Source of the DNA: Tateyamaria omphalii
GTDB lineage: Bacteria > Pseudomonadota > Alphaproteobacteria > Rhodobacterales > Rhodobacteraceae
DNA length: 64,000 nt
Direction of reading: 5' to 3'
NCBI RefSeq assembly: GCF_014651375.1
Contig: NZ_BMWT01000004.1
Location: 434,001-498,000, forward strand
Both the position numbers and the translations under genes were made by a program. Shown here in pieces: positions 1 through 9,524 of this stretch; position 1 is the first letter of the stretch, and each line of letters starts with the position of its first letter. The notes under the pieces are model-generated. The model was given only the letters and a program-made list of their open reading frames with translations, was not told where the DNA came from and did not search any database.

Positions 1-2453
1 TTGCCCGGTTCGGTTTGCTGATAGATGCGGGTTTCGCGCCCCACCGGGCGGGCAACCATCTGTCGAAAGGCGTTCTCGCTCATCAAATTCGGGACTTGGG
101 AAAACAGGCGCGCCGTCGCAAGCGTATCGGCGATCCAGCCTCCGTGCGAGTCCATCAAACCGGTGTTGTAAAGCCCGCTGGTTCGAAGATGGCGATCCGC
201 ATGAGTGCTGTTGCACCCCTCTCTCAGGGGATGTGTCTGAAGCGGCGGTACCCCCATGACCGAGGTGACCAGCGGGTTGCGCACATCGTAGCCCAGAAAC
301 ACGTCAACCGGTTCCTCGTTGGCAAGTGGAAAGCGGCTGGGTGCCATTGCGTAGCGGGCGCTGATTTCCGGCGGCAGAATGTGCTCAAGCACGAATTCTT
401 CATAGCTTTGCCCGGTTACGGCTTCGATCACACGGCCTAGAATGGTGTAGCCGAAATTGGAGTAAGCGTGTTTGACACCCGGTTCCCATGCCACCGGTTC
501 TTGCTGGGCAAGCGCGAACATCCCCGCCATGTCGGCAGGAAGTTCAGAGGACATGAGATCGCAAATCTCGAAATCGCGGCTCAGGCTGATTTCCTGATCA
601 ATGCCTCGGTCCCATCCCCCAATGTGATACAACAGCATCCGCGTCGTAAGTTGCGAGATGTCGATATTCGCCCAATTGGTGCCAATCAGGTCAGACACAC
701 CCGGCACGTCGGTGAGCGGCATTTCCAGATCAAGCGCCCCAGTGTCAACCAAACGTATGATAGCCAACGCGGTGATGGGTTTTGAAATGCTTGCAATGTG
801 AAAAGGGGTGTCCGGGCGCACTGTCGTGTCTGCAAGGAAGTTTTCCGGAACCATCGAATACCGCCGTGCGGTCAAAACACGCCCGTCAACGGCAATGGCA
901 AGGGTCGCATGCGGAATCCGCCGCCCGCGCATATGCGCGAGGATCGCAGAGTCAAAATCAGGAAGGGCGTTATGCAGAGCAACGTCGCTGGCGCTTCCGC
1001 CGTTCTCGGGCTCCAAGTCTTCTGTTCTGGAAAACCGTGCGTCCTGACCCACCCATGTGCTGCTGATCCGTTTGTTCCCGTTGTCGAGGTGCGCATCCGT
1101 GGCCAGTGGTGCGTACCGATCCGGAAGAAAGCCCTCGCGTTTTATCTCTCGCCACACCTCTTCGGTCGCGTCCCATGCAAGGGCAATGCGATTGTGAAAC
1201 TGGGTCAGTCGCATGGTCTGACCGGTGCACCCCGACAACAGGGCGTTAAAGCGACAGGCATCGTCGTTGTCGACATCCGTGTTGGAGACACCTCCGCCCA
1301 CGTTCCAGCGACGCAGCCTGATGTTCCCGTCCAGAATGTCCGCCAGCCCCGGCGGCGGGTTCTCGGGTTCGAATGTCGGCAAATGAACGTCCAGCAGGGA
1401 CACCCTGCCGGGTGCCGCAAGCTGTAGTATAGCAATTGTGCCATCAGCAGGCGTGCCTTGCGGTATGATGCGTAACAAGTCCGCGTTGTCGCTTGCCTGA
1501 AGATGCCCCACCGACAACAGCCCGGGAAGATCATCGAGATCCACTTCGATCTCACGGTCATTTATGAAATGGCGGGTGGGTCTCACCATTTGCGCCACCA
1601 GTGTTGTTTCGAACGTCACCGGGCTGTCTGCCGTAAACGCGGCCCATGGGCGACCATCGCAAGTTGGGTTGTCCGTTTGCCAGACCGACATGCGTCGGGT
1701 TTCGGTATTGTTGCTGTCGCCGTCTATGTTCACTTCGAACTGCGTCATGCGCAGCATGCGCTGCCCTTCGTCCGTTCGATCTTCCCACGCATCTGTGGCC
1801 GCATCGGGATCAAGCGGTCGCAGATCCATCTCTGCGGTGATGCCATCATCAACCCAGATCGCAGAGTAACGCGTGTTGTCGCCATTGTGGAATCCGTCAA
1901 TCCAGACTGGACGGTGCCCTGCATTCCGGTGTGTTTCATCGTCATCCTGCAAGGTGGATCTGGTCACACCGACAGAGAATTCAGCAGTGAGCCCGTCGTT
2001 CACCCAGGTGATTGCATAGCGCGTCGTCCCATCTGTCCCAAGATAGGCATCGATGGCAGACAGGCGCCGCCCGGGAACGATTGAAATCGTCGATGTCACA
2101 TCAGCGCGGGTGAGCCCTGTGGAAAATCCCCACAGAAACGCGGCCCCGAATTCGTCTGCGACGGCAATAATGTCAAATACGGGTTCGCCGGTATCCGGAT
2201 CGGTTACGGCACTGATCGACACCGGGCGCGTCGCATTGGCTTCAAGCGTACTGCGTACTTCGCTCAGGTCGGATTCCGAGACATTTGGGTAAACGATCCT
2301 GTTGCCGAATGTCGCACATCCCGCAGTGACGGCGGCTGGCGGCGGGAAACTTCCGGGAAGCAACAGGCCTTCTTGCGCAGATGCGCGAAACGAAAAGGCA
2401 ATCAAACAACAGGTAATAGACAGCGAAACCGCTGGAAAATGGATTGAAAACAT
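1..2453 (-). CDS. Secreted beta-lactamase-family serine hydrolase with N-terminal BTRD-like tandem repeats (3' end off the window)
   Basis: The minus strand is open without a stop from an ATG at 2453 to the left edge (817 codons), so the C terminus is missing. Residues 1-26 are a signal peptide ending ASA-QEG. Residues about 125-155 and 175-205 are repeats of the type G-R/H-x-P-x-x-I-D-x(n)-T-R-Y-x-x-x-W, and a weaker third copy precedes the catalytic domain; this resembles the bacterial tandem repeat domain found before some serine-hydrolase domains. The C-terminal half has the SxxK motif SISK (Ser555/Lys558) and the YxN motif YSN (Tyr664) of class C beta-lactamase/esterase folds. The third (H/K)xG motif would lie off the edge. 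It is probably a secreted or periplasmic esterase or peptidase; the substrate is unknown. It lies downstream of the LysR gene on the same strand, 148 bp away. Confidence 0.85.
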   Translation of the reverse strand, partial: MFSIHFPAVSLSITCCLIAFSFRASAQEGLLLPGSFPPPAAVTAGCATFGNRIVYPNVSESDLSEVRSTLEANATRPVSISAVTDPDTGEPVFDIIAVADEFGAAFLWGFSTGLTRADVTSTISIVPGRRLSAIDAYLGTDGTTRYAITWVNDGLTAEFSVGVTRSTLQDDDETHRNAGHRPVWIDGFHNGDNTRYSAIWVDDGITAEMDLRPLDPDAATDAWEDRTDEGQRMLRMTQFEVNIDGDSNNTETRRMSVWQTDNPTCDGRPWAAFTADSPVTFETTLVAQMVRPTRHFINDREIEVDLDDLPGLLSVGHLQASDNADLLRIIPQGTPADGTIAILQLAAPGRVSLLDVHLPTFEPENPPPGLADILDGNIRLRRWNVGGGVSNTDVDNDDACRFNALLSGCTGQTMRLTQFHNRIALAWDATEEVWREIKREGFLPDRYAPLATDAHLDNGNKRISSTWVGQDARFSRTEDLEPENGGSASDVALHNALPDFDSAILAHMRGRRIPHATLAIAVDGRVLTARRYSMVPENFLADTTVRPDTPFHIASISKPITALAIIRLVDTGALDLEMPLTDVPGVSDLIGTNWANIDISQLTTRMLLYHIGGWDRGIDQEISLSRDFEICDLMSSELPADMAGMFALAQQEPVAWEPGVKHAYSNFGYTILGRVIEAVTGQSYEEFVLEHILPPEISARYAMAPSRFPLANEEPVDVFLGYDVRNPLVTSVMGVPPLQTHPLREGCNSTHADRHLRTSGLYNTGLMDSHGGWIADTLATARLFSQVPNLMSENAFRQMVARPVGRETRIYQQTEPG

Positions 2454-2601
2454 AACTTGCACCTAAAAATAAAATATTCTGAACCATACCATAACTGCGG
2501 GCAAAAATCTGTGGTCGTGCTGCACAGGGGCGTGCTTCGGCGGAAAGTGGCAGAGGTCCGGTGCAGGAGGCTCGCAAAACGCCGGAGGCCAATCTTGTCG
2601 T

Positions 2602-3561
2602 TCAAGCGTCGTAAAACCCGGCCCTGGCAGGTGAAACGGTCCCGAAAATCTGGTCCGGCAACCGGGCTGCGGTGGCATACCTTGTCCAGAAATTCAACAA
2701 GGCGGCTGCGGTGTCCGACTTGACGTCAGCATATAGCACGACATCCAGTTGAACCTGCCCAAGCCTGTTGGCCAGTGAGATTAGGTTGCCTGCCTCCAGT
2801 TCTCGATAGGCCATGCTGAACGGCACCCAACCAACACCGTAGCCTTTGGCAGCCATCTCAAGGATTCCGCTGGAAAAGGCTGTCAGACAGGCCGTGTTTT
2901 CTGACATATCTGCTGTGGCGAATGGGCGGTCCGCTGTTCGAAGAACCTCGCCAAAGAAGCTGTCAGGAGGATACGCAATGGCGGGCGTGTCGCTGGGCAC
3001 ACTGCCGTTGTCCTTCACGGCAAACCGAAGCGCACCACCGACGACCGGCACCAAAACTTCCGCGCCACACAGACCGCGTCTGACATGGTCGCCAAAGGCC
3101 ATTGGCTGCGTCTTCTCGGCTTCGTAGCAAAGCAAAAGCGACACGTCGCCGCGTAAAAAGTGAGACACACAATCACTCAGATTGCCAGCCCGCAGACGGA
3201 AACTCACTTTTGGAAAGGTTTCCCGCGCTCGAAGCGCAAGATCGGGAAACACCGATTGGATCGGTGCATGCTGTGCCGCAAGTGAAACGGTCGTTCGCAT
3301 GGGTTCATACTGTGCCACTTTTGTGCGCAACTCTCTGAGTTGCGATGCAATTGCGCGAATTTCCGGTTCGCTGGCTTTCAGCGCGTCACTGGTCTCGATC
3401 CGATTGGTCTGACGCTCAATGATCACTGCACCCAGCCAATGCTCAAACGCCCGAATACGGCGTGAAAACGCCGGCTGCGTTACATTCCTGCGTTCTGCTG
3501 CGCGGGTCAGATTGCCTTCCTCAAGCAGCGTCAGAACGTCGTCGATCCATCGCAAATCCAT
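2602..3561 (-). CDS. LysR-family transcriptional regulator
   Basis: This 319-residue protein has an N-terminal winged helix (LTRAAERRNVTQPAFSRRI, residues about 19-37) followed by a LysR-type ligand-binding domain. An upstream in-frame ATG at 3765 would add 68 residues that overlap the divergent gene; I chose 3561 because AGGGGGAG sits just before it and the HTH begins at the usual distance from the N terminus. It is divergent from the CuyA-like operon, with an inverted repeat between them, so it is the likely regulator of that operon. The effector is unknown. Confidence 0.9.
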   Translation of the reverse strand: MDLRWIDDVLTLLEEGNLTRAAERRNVTQPAFSRRIRAFEHWLGAVIIERQTNRIETSDALKASEPEIRAIASQLRELRTKVAQYEPMRTTVSLAAQHAPIQSVFPDLALRARETFPKVSFRLRAGNLSDCVSHFLRGDVSLLLCYEAEKTQPMAFGDHVRRGLCGAEVLVPVVGGALRFAVKDNGSVPSDTPAIAYPPDSFFGEVLRTADRPFATADMSENTACLTAFSSGILEMAAKGYGVGWVPFSMAYRELEAGNLISLANRLGQVQLDVVLYADVKSDTAAALLNFWTRYATAARLPDQIFGTVSPARAGFYDA

Positions 3562-3603
3562 GAAAATCTCCCCCTGCCAAAACATTTTATATGGGTAGGC
3601 TAA

Positions 3604-3624
3604 GCAAAAAGCATTATTTTTTGC
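3604..3624. promoter_or_regulatory. Inverted repeat, candidate LysR operator
   Basis: GCAAAAA, seven bases, then TTTTTGC form a perfect dyad in the 109-bp gap between the divergent LysR and lyase genes. Position and symmetry fit a LysR-type recognition site; no binding data exist. Confidence 0.5.
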
Positions 3625-3670
3625 TCCCACCTTCCGAAACGCTTGGGGTGATCTTGCATGGAGGAAAAAC

Positions 3671-4777
3671 GTGACGCAGACTGATGATCTTGCACAACAC
3701 GGCGCACATGTGCGTGCAGACCTGTCTCTAAGCCTGTGCAAAGAGCTTTCGATCACACTGGCCAAGTTTCCGCGCGTGTCGCTGGGTCACTTGCCGACGC
3801 CGCTGGAACCGATGGACCGGCTGAGCGAACATCTCGGGGGGCCACGTATTTGGGTCAAACGCGATGATTGCACCGGATTGTCTTCAGGCGGCAACAAGAC
3901 CCGCAAACTGGAATTCCTGATGGCCGATGCACAACGTCAGGGCGCAGACACGATCATCACTCAGGGTGCGACACAATCCAACCACGCTCGGCAGACCGCA
4001 GCTGCGGCCGCCAAACTGGGAATGGCATGTCATATCCTGCTGGAAGACCGGACTGGGTCGAAGGACGAAAACTATGTGCTGAACGGGAATGTCTTGTTGG
4101 ACAGGCTCCACGGGGCAACCGTATCCAAGCGTCCTGGCGGCGCGGACATGAACGCCGAGATGACAACTCTGGCCGAGCAGGTGCTGCGCGATGGCAAGAT
4201 CCCCTACGTCGTACCCGGCGGAGGTTCCAACCCGATCGGCGCATTGGGATATGTGAACTGTGCGCGCGAACTGACCGAACAAGCTGCCAAGGCGGGTTTG
4301 GGCATCGATGCACTTGTCCACGCTACCGGAAGTTCCGGCACACAGGCGGGGCTGGTTGTCGGGCTCGCGGCGCTTAAAAGCAGCGTCCACCTCCTGGGGG
4401 TCGGTGTGCGTGCACCGCAAGACAAGCAGGAACAGATGGTTTTTGATCTGGCTCAGCGCACGGCGGACTTTCTCGGAACCGGGCTGTCGATAGAGCGCAG
4501 CGATGTGCGTGCGAATTGTGATTATGTTGGTCCAGGTTATGGCCTGCCAACGCCGGGAATGGTGGACGCAATCAAACTGCTGGCTGAAACCGAAGGGCTT
4601 TTGTTCGATCCCGTTTATTCAGGAAAAGGTCTTGACGGGTTGATTGATCAAATTCGCAAAGGTTACTTTGATGGCATGAATAACATTGTCTTTCTGCATA
4701 CTGGCGGCAGCGCCGCGCTTTTCGGCTACCCCACCACATTCGATCTACCTGGCTATCAAGACCAGGATGACACCTGA
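3671..4777 (+). CDS. PLP-dependent D-cysteine desulfhydrase / L-cysteate sulfo-lyase (CuyA-like)
   Basis: This 368-residue enzyme belongs to the ACC deaminase/D-cysteine desulfhydrase family of fold-type II PLP enzymes. The segment [10 protein letters not shown] carries the expected Schiff-base lysine (first Lys after Asn), and the phosphate/substrate motif [10 protein letters not shown] follows. Family members release H2S from D-cysteine or sulfite from L-cysteate, both giving pyruvate and ammonia; CuyA of marine roseobacters is the cysteate enzyme. I cannot separate the two from the sequence alone, though the transporter next door fits uptake of a small zwitterion. The start is GTG with GGAGG ahead. 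The gene leads an operon of transporter genes and is divergent from a LysR regulator. Confidence 0.8.
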   Translation: MTQTDDLAQHGAHVRADLSLSLCKELSITLAKFPRVSLGHLPTPLEPMDRLSEHLGGPRIWVKRDDCTGLSSGGNKTRKLEFLMADAQRQGADTIITQGATQSNHARQTAAAAAKLGMACHILLEDRTGSKDENYVLNGNVLLDRLHGATVSKRPGGADMNAEMTTLAEQVLRDGKIPYVVPGGGSNPIGALGYVNCARELTEQAAKAGLGIDALVHATGSSGTQAGLVVGLAALKSSVHLLGVGVRAPQDKQEQMVFDLAQRTADFLGTGLSIERSDVRANCDYVGPGYGLPTPGMVDAIKLLAETEGLLFDPVYSGKGLDGLIDQIRKGYFDGMNNIVFLHTGGSAALFGYPTTFDLPGYQDQDDT

Positions 4778-4798
4778 ACCAACAAGGAGACCTCAGAA

Positions 4799-5758
4799 AT
4801 GTTGTTGAAGAACTATCTTATCGGGACTGCGATCACCGTCGCCCTTTCCGTTCCGGCCTATGCCGAGGACGTGAAGATCGGCGTGCCGTCTTGGACAGGC
4901 GCTCAGGCGATTGCCCACGTGCTTGGCGAGATTGTCATGTCCCGAATCGGCGGGACCGTTGAATACGTGCCCGGCAACAACGCAACCATCTTCCAGGCAA
5001 TGGATCAGGGCAAAGGTGACATTGACGTCCATCCGGATGTTTGGCTCCCGAACCAGGAAAGCTTCACCAAGAAATACGTTGACGAAGCCGGAACCGTGAC
5101 ACTGTCCTCCAACCCATATGAGGGCAACCAGGGCTTCTGCGTGACGAAAGACTTTGGTGAAGCGAACAACATCACCGATATCGCGGATCTGGGCCGCCCG
5201 GACGTGGCCGCGCTGATGGACAGTGACGGCAATGGTCTTGGCGAGATGTGGATCGGCGCACCGGGCTGGGCGTCGGCCAACGTGAACGAAGTCAAAACGC
5301 GTGACTACGGACTTCTTGATTTCGTTGAACCGATCCGCGCCGAGGAAAGCGTCAAGACAGCGCGCATCAAGGATAGCATCGCCAAGGGCGAAGGATACGC
5401 TTTCTATTGCTACAAGCCGCACGCCGTCTGGTTCATGTTCGACGTCCAGATGCTGACCGAGCCAACCTACGATCCCGCCAAATACGTCATGATCCAGCCT
5501 TCGGATGATGCCGATTGGTACGAAAAGTCCAACGTGGCCTCGAAAGACGCTCTGAAAGAGGTTCAAATTGCCTGGTCAAATTCACTGGCTGACAGATCTC
5601 CGGCCATCGCGGAGTTCTTCTCCAATTTCGCAGTGACTGCGGATGATGTGAGTGCGTTGGCCTTCGAAATCAGCGCGCAAGGCAAAGATCCGGCAGAAGC
5701 TGCCAAGATCTGGGTCGAGGCCAACTCGGACCGCGTCGACGCAATGCTAGGACTCTAG
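4799..5758 (+). CDS. Glycine-betaine-type ABC transporter substrate-binding protein (OpuAC/ProX-like)
   Basis: The 319-residue protein starts with a signal peptide (cleavage near AYA-EDV, residue 22) and continues as an OpuAC domain. Conserved features include VPSWTG and DVHPDVWLPNQ, which carry tryptophans of the kind that cage quaternary ammonium ligands in this family. It acts in the periplasm and delivers ligand to the permease encoded two genes downstream. It begins 21 bp after the CuyA-like gene. Betaine, choline and related compounds are usual ligands; with a cysteate/cysteine lyase in the same operon, an amino-sulfonate or sulfur zwitterion is an alternative (inference). Confidence 0.9.
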   Translation: MLLKNYLIGTAITVALSVPAYAEDVKIGVPSWTGAQAIAHVLGEIVMSRIGGTVEYVPGNNATIFQAMDQGKGDIDVHPDVWLPNQESFTKKYVDEAGTVTLSSNPYEGNQGFCVTKDFGEANNITDIADLGRPDVAALMDSDGNGLGEMWIGAPGWASANVNEVKTRDYGLLDFVEPIRAEESVKTARIKDSIAKGEGYAFYCYKPHAVWFMFDVQMLTEPTYDPAKYVMIQPSDDADWYEKSNVASKDALKEVQIAWSNSLADRSPAIAEFFSNFAVTADDVSALAFEISAQGKDPAEAAKIWVEANSDRVDAMLGL

Positions 5759-5771
5759 GCAAAGCAATGTC

Positions 5772-5797
5772 GGGCGCCGGTATTGATGCCGGTGCCC
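5772..5797 (+). promoter_or_regulatory. Intercistronic hairpin between binding-protein and ATPase genes
   Basis: GGGCGCCGG and CCGGTGCCC form a nine-pair stem (one G-U) with an eight-base loop and no following T-run. Such structures often stabilise the upstream binding-protein message so that it is made in excess of the membrane components. Confidence 0.5.
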
Positions 5798-5820
5798 GCT
5801 TAATACACGGTGGGGGCGTC

Positions 5821-6876
5821 ATGGGCACCGACACAGTCATTCAGATCGAACACGTATGGAAAATCTTTGGCGCCCATCCCCGGGATGCGTTGAACGCCAT
5901 ACGCGAACGGGGACTTTCCAAAGCCGAAGTATTGGCAGAATTCAATGCAGTCGTCGGCGTGGCCGACGTCAGCCTTGATGTGCAGCGTGGCGAAATTTTT
6001 TGTATCATGGGCCTGTCTGGCAGTGGCAAATCCACCCTTGTCCGTCACTTCAATCGCCTGCTTGAACCCACCGATGGCAAGATCGAGATCGAAGGCACCG
6101 ACGTCACGGCGCTGGGCACGAAAGAGTTGCAGCGCTTTCGCAACCAGAAGATTGGGATGGTGTTTCAGAACTTTGCACTGATGCCCCACCGGTCTGTTCT
6201 CGACAACGTCGCCATGCCCTTGGAAATTCGGCAGGTGGCCAAGAATGAGCGGATGCGTCAGGCGGCGGCCATTCTGGACATTGTCGAATTGGGGGCGTGG
6301 GGCTCAAAGTTCGCCCACGAATTGTCCGGTGGCATGCAGCAGCGGGTCGGTCTGGCCCGTGCTTTGGCGGCCAATCCGGATGTTTTGCTGATGGACGAAC
6401 CTTTTTCGGCGCTTGACCCGCTGATCCGACGCCAGTTGCAGGACGAATTCATCCGGCTGTCAAAGATTCTGAAGAAGACGACGGTGTTCATCACACACGA
6501 TCTGGACGAAGCAGTGCGGATCGGGGACCGTATTGCCATCATGCGCGACGGTAAAATGGTGCAGATCGGCACCGCCGAAGACATCGTCATGAACCCTGCT
6601 GACGACTACGTGGCGGATTTCGTGGCAGGCATCTCGCGCCTCAAGGTGGTGCATGCCCACGCGGTCATGCAGCCCGTTGATGCCTTTGTCGCGGCCCAGG
6701 GGCCCATCACTGCGGACGCGCCACGCGTGAACGAGGCGGAAACTCTGAGCAACCTGATCAATCTGGCCATTGACGACGACAGCCCGATCCTTGTCGAGGA
6801 TGCGGGGAAAGATATCGGTGTGATCACCCGCGCCGATCTGTTGCGCACGGTCATAGAAGGGACGGAAGTGTCATGA
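5821..6876 (+). CDS. Glycine-betaine/proline-type ABC transporter ATPase (ProV/OpuAA-like)
   Basis: This 351-residue protein has Walker A (GLSGSGKST), signature LSGGMQQRV, Walker B with LLMDEPFSALDP and the switch histidine in ITHDLDEA. The C terminus has a shortened CBS-like region, as in ProV. An in-frame ATG exists at 5767, but the 18 extra residues fall in the intercistronic hairpin; the start at 5821 has GGTGGGGG ahead and begins MGTDTVIQIEHVWKIFG, the normal family N terminus. The stop overlaps the permease start by 4 bp, so the two are translationally coupled. Confidence 0.9.
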   Translation: MGTDTVIQIEHVWKIFGAHPRDALNAIRERGLSKAEVLAEFNAVVGVADVSLDVQRGEIFCIMGLSGSGKSTLVRHFNRLLEPTDGKIEIEGTDVTALGTKELQRFRNQKIGMVFQNFALMPHRSVLDNVAMPLEIRQVAKNERMRQAAAILDIVELGAWGSKFAHELSGGMQQRVGLARALAANPDVLLMDEPFSALDPLIRRQLQDEFIRLSKILKKTTVFITHDLDEAVRIGDRIAIMRDGKMVQIGTAEDIVMNPADDYVADFVAGISRLKVVHAHAVMQPVDAFVAAQGPITADAPRVNEAETLSNLINLAIDDDSPILVEDAGKDIGVITRADLLRTVIEGTEVS

Positions 6877-8414
6877 AGGACGAAAACTTCAACCCGCTGG
6901 AAGACACCGAAAGCGCTGCGGCACTTGCCTATGCAGAAGAGCGCAGGGACAACATCCGCACCTTCGTGCGTACCAGTCCCGACTATTACATCGCCAATTT
7001 TGACCGGGTGGGTGCATCGGCTCGCTTTACCGCGACATTTAACCTGATGGCTGGACTGTTCGGCCCAATCTGGTTTGGCGCGCGTGGCCTGTGGTCCTGG
7101 GCGCTCAGCTTCCTGATCATCGAGGCGATCGCATTTGTGCAAATCGCGCGGGGGCTGTTCGGTGATCTGGCTGCCGACGCGATGGCACGGATCGCATCCA
7201 TCGAAGGGACGCTGGAATTGCGCAAGCAGCAATTGGCCGCCGCCATCGAAAGCGGCTCGGACCGGGTGGATGCATTCCAACGTGCCGTAGATGGGCTTGA
7301 GGCGAATATCGGGGGTATACGCGCCGAGGCCGAAGCGCTCGCCGCCGAAGGTCCCATGATCGCTTTGACGGGTCTGATCATTCTTGTTGTAGTGAAGATC
7401 GCGCAAGCCGTTGTCGCAAATTGGGCGCTTGAGGCGCGTTTTTCCGACTGGCTGTCCGACAACAGCATCCGGTCCGGTATGCCGGTCCAGCAGATTGTCT
7501 TTAGCGCGGTGTTCATGGCGCTGGTCGTCGCTGTCGCCATGGTTCACTACAGCTTTCCGGGGCGCTTTTCGCTGCTTAGCGATTTCCCAACAGACCCAGA
7601 CATACGGCTGGTTAGCATCGACGGGGTCGAAGCCTTTTTCAATTGGGCAGTGCTCAATGGCGAGGCGCTCTTTGACGGTATCACTTACGCCATCCGGCTT
7701 GTTCTGGACGCGCTGGAACTGGTGTTCGTCTCAACCCCTTGGATCGTCATTGCGGCACTGATCATCTTGTTGACATGGCTGACTGCCGGTGTGCGCATGG
7801 CGATCTATTCCGGCGCTTTCCTGGCTTATATGGGCCTGCTGGGGTTCTGGGAAAAAGCGATGACAACTCTCGCCTTGTTGGGGACAGCGGCGTGCCTGTC
7901 CATCCTCATTGGTATTCCTTTGGGCATGTTTGCGGCGCGGCGCCCACGGTTTTATGCATTCATTCAGCCGATCATGGATTTCATGCAAACCATGCCCGCT
8001 TTCGTCTTCATGATCCCGGTGATTGCCTTCTTTGGGACAGGCAAGCCAGCGGCGGTGGTCACGACGATGATCTTTGGTGGCACACCTGTTGTGCGGTTAA
8101 CGGTGCTTGGCCTGCGTGGTGTACCGGAAAGCGTACGCGAGGCTGCCATCAGTTTCGGAGCAAACAAGTGGTATCTCCTGACCAAGGTCGACCTGCCGCT
8201 GGCCAGTCCGTCGATCCGGGCCGGGATCAACCAGACGATCATGTTGTCTCTGGCGATGGTTGTTGTTGCGTCTCTGATCGGGGCGAAGGGTCTGGGCGAA
8301 GACGTGCTTGAAGCGCTGCAATACGCCAATGTGGGGCAGGGGATCCTGGCGGGCTTCTCCATCCTGTTCTGCGCCATGATCCTTGACCGGATTGTTCAGG
8401 GCCAGCGGAAGTGA
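6873..8414 (+). CDS. Glycine-betaine-type ABC transporter permease with long N-terminal extension (ProW-like)
   Basis: The C-terminal 200 residues are a binding-protein-dependent permease domain with the EAA motif (EAAISFGANKWYLLTKVDLP). At 513 residues it is longer than typical ProW or OpuAB. The N-terminal part holds two hydrophobic segments near residues 50-90, a predicted coiled-coil-like stretch rich in Ala, Glu and Arg (about 110-160), and further membrane helices before the permease core. It overlaps the ATPase gene upstream and the hydrolase gene downstream by 4 bp each. Substrate as for the binding protein. Confidence 0.88.
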   Translation: MKDENFNPLEDTESAAALAYAEERRDNIRTFVRTSPDYYIANFDRVGASARFTATFNLMAGLFGPIWFGARGLWSWALSFLIIEAIAFVQIARGLFGDLAADAMARIASIEGTLELRKQQLAAAIESGSDRVDAFQRAVDGLEANIGGIRAEAEALAAEGPMIALTGLIILVVVKIAQAVVANWALEARFSDWLSDNSIRSGMPVQQIVFSAVFMALVVAVAMVHYSFPGRFSLLSDFPTDPDIRLVSIDGVEAFFNWAVLNGEALFDGITYAIRLVLDALELVFVSTPWIVIAALIILLTWLTAGVRMAIYSGAFLAYMGLLGFWEKAMTTLALLGTAACLSILIGIPLGMFAARRPRFYAFIQPIMDFMQTMPAFVFMIPVIAFFGTGKPAAVVTTMIFGGTPVVRLTVLGLRGVPESVREAAISFGANKWYLLTKVDLPLASPSIRAGINQTIMLSLAMVVVASLIGAKGLGEDVLEALQYANVGQGILAGFSILFCAMILDRIVQGQRK

Positions 8415-9133
8415 TCCCACTGGTCCTCGTCCATGGGTTCATGGGCGGCAGTGCACAATGGGATTGCCTCGATCCGTTTCTGTCGGATCGCGTCACCACC
8501 ATCGCGGTTGACCTTCCGGGCTTTGGAAAGAACGCGGCGCTTCCTCCGGTCGACACGATCACAGGCCTTGCCGATTGGGTGATCCAGGGCCTGCGGGAGC
8601 GAGGCATTCATCACTATAACCTCCTGGGCCATTCCATGGGCGGAATGATCGCGCAAGAGATCGCGCGTCGCCACGGCAACGCCGTGAACAAACTCGTCCT
8701 TTACTCCACAGGGGCTGTGGGGGTTATCCCGGGGAGGTTCGAGACCATAGCGCAAAGCAAGGCGCGCGCAGGGACCGATGGCGCTTTGGCAACCGCTCGC
8801 CGTATCTCGGCGACGTGGTTTGAGGACGAAGAGCAAGGCGCCGGATATCCCGATTGTTCAGTAATTGCCGAGCAGGCCCAGCTTCCGGCGATCCTCGCCG
8901 GACTGGATGCAATGGAAGGATGGTCTGGCCGCGACGGTCTTGCGGATCTGGACAATGATACGTTGATCCTTTGGGGTGACGGGGACCGCACATATTCCTG
9001 GGACCAAATTCACATCTTGTGGTCCCACATTCCCAAGGCGCGCCTTGCTGTCATTCCGGCTTGTGCCCATGCGGTGCACATGGAAAACCCGTCGACCTTC
9101 TGCCAGATACTGGTTGATTTCCTGACGGCTTGA
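8411..9133 (+). CDS. Alpha/beta-hydrolase
   Basis: This 240-residue protein has the oxyanion motif VHGFMGG, the nucleophile elbow GHSMGG (Ser) and a C-terminal catalytic His in CAHAVHMENP, with the acidic residue probably in WGDGDRTY. It starts at a GTG inside the GTGA overlap with the permease stop, so it is the last gene of the operon. No signal peptide is visible, so it is cytoplasmic. Its presence suggests that the imported compound is an ester or amide cleaved in the cytoplasm before the lyase acts (inference). Confidence 0.85.
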   Translation: MIPLVLVHGFMGGSAQWDCLDPFLSDRVTTIAVDLPGFGKNAALPPVDTITGLADWVIQGLRERGIHHYNLLGHSMGGMIAQEIARRHGNAVNKLVLYSTGAVGVIPGRFETIAQSKARAGTDGALATARRISATWFEDEEQGAGYPDCSVIAEQAQLPAILAGLDAMEGWSGRDGLADLDNDTLILWGDGDRTYSWDQIHILWSHIPKARLAVIPACAHAVHMENPSTFCQILVDFLTA

Positions 9134-9524
9134 ACGGGAACGGTATCATTGCCGACCAATACCAGTCCGGTTCTCAAACGACAATCCAACCACAGGCATG
9201 GCCATGCGGACCAAAATGTGGATCGGCGCATCATTGCGATGTTCCGTGGCCGTCAAAACCGACTCACCTAATTGCGCCTAAACTGTGGTGGCTTTCTGAA
9301 AACATCCGTACCAACCGGCCATACTGCGAAACAGTCGTGTTGATACCCCACGAACTGTTTCGTCATCGGCCTCAGTGCCCCATTTTCGCCACATCCCTGA
9401 CACCTATGCCGCACATTCTGGCCCTAGCTTCGCCTTATCCGCCACGCGCGGAGTAACAAGTACGCCCGATCTGCACGGGTGGATAATCAAAGCTCCGTTT
9501 GGTGTCGGGGCAAGGAAGCTGTCG
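9134..9524. other. Intergenic stretch without a supported gene
   Basis: A 108-codon frame starts at 9130 but has no coherent family features or plausible codon pattern. I see no tRNA, strong terminator or repeat here. It probably carries the promoter of the following gene. Confidence 0.4.

Noticed and set aside
6606-7547. Minus-strand frames of 313 and 184 codons over the transporter genes
   Set aside because: They lie opposite well-supported transporter genes and look like shadows.
9130-9456. 108-codon plus-strand frame after the alpha/beta-hydrolase
   Set aside because: No ribosome site, odd composition, and overlap with the preceding stop region; no family features.
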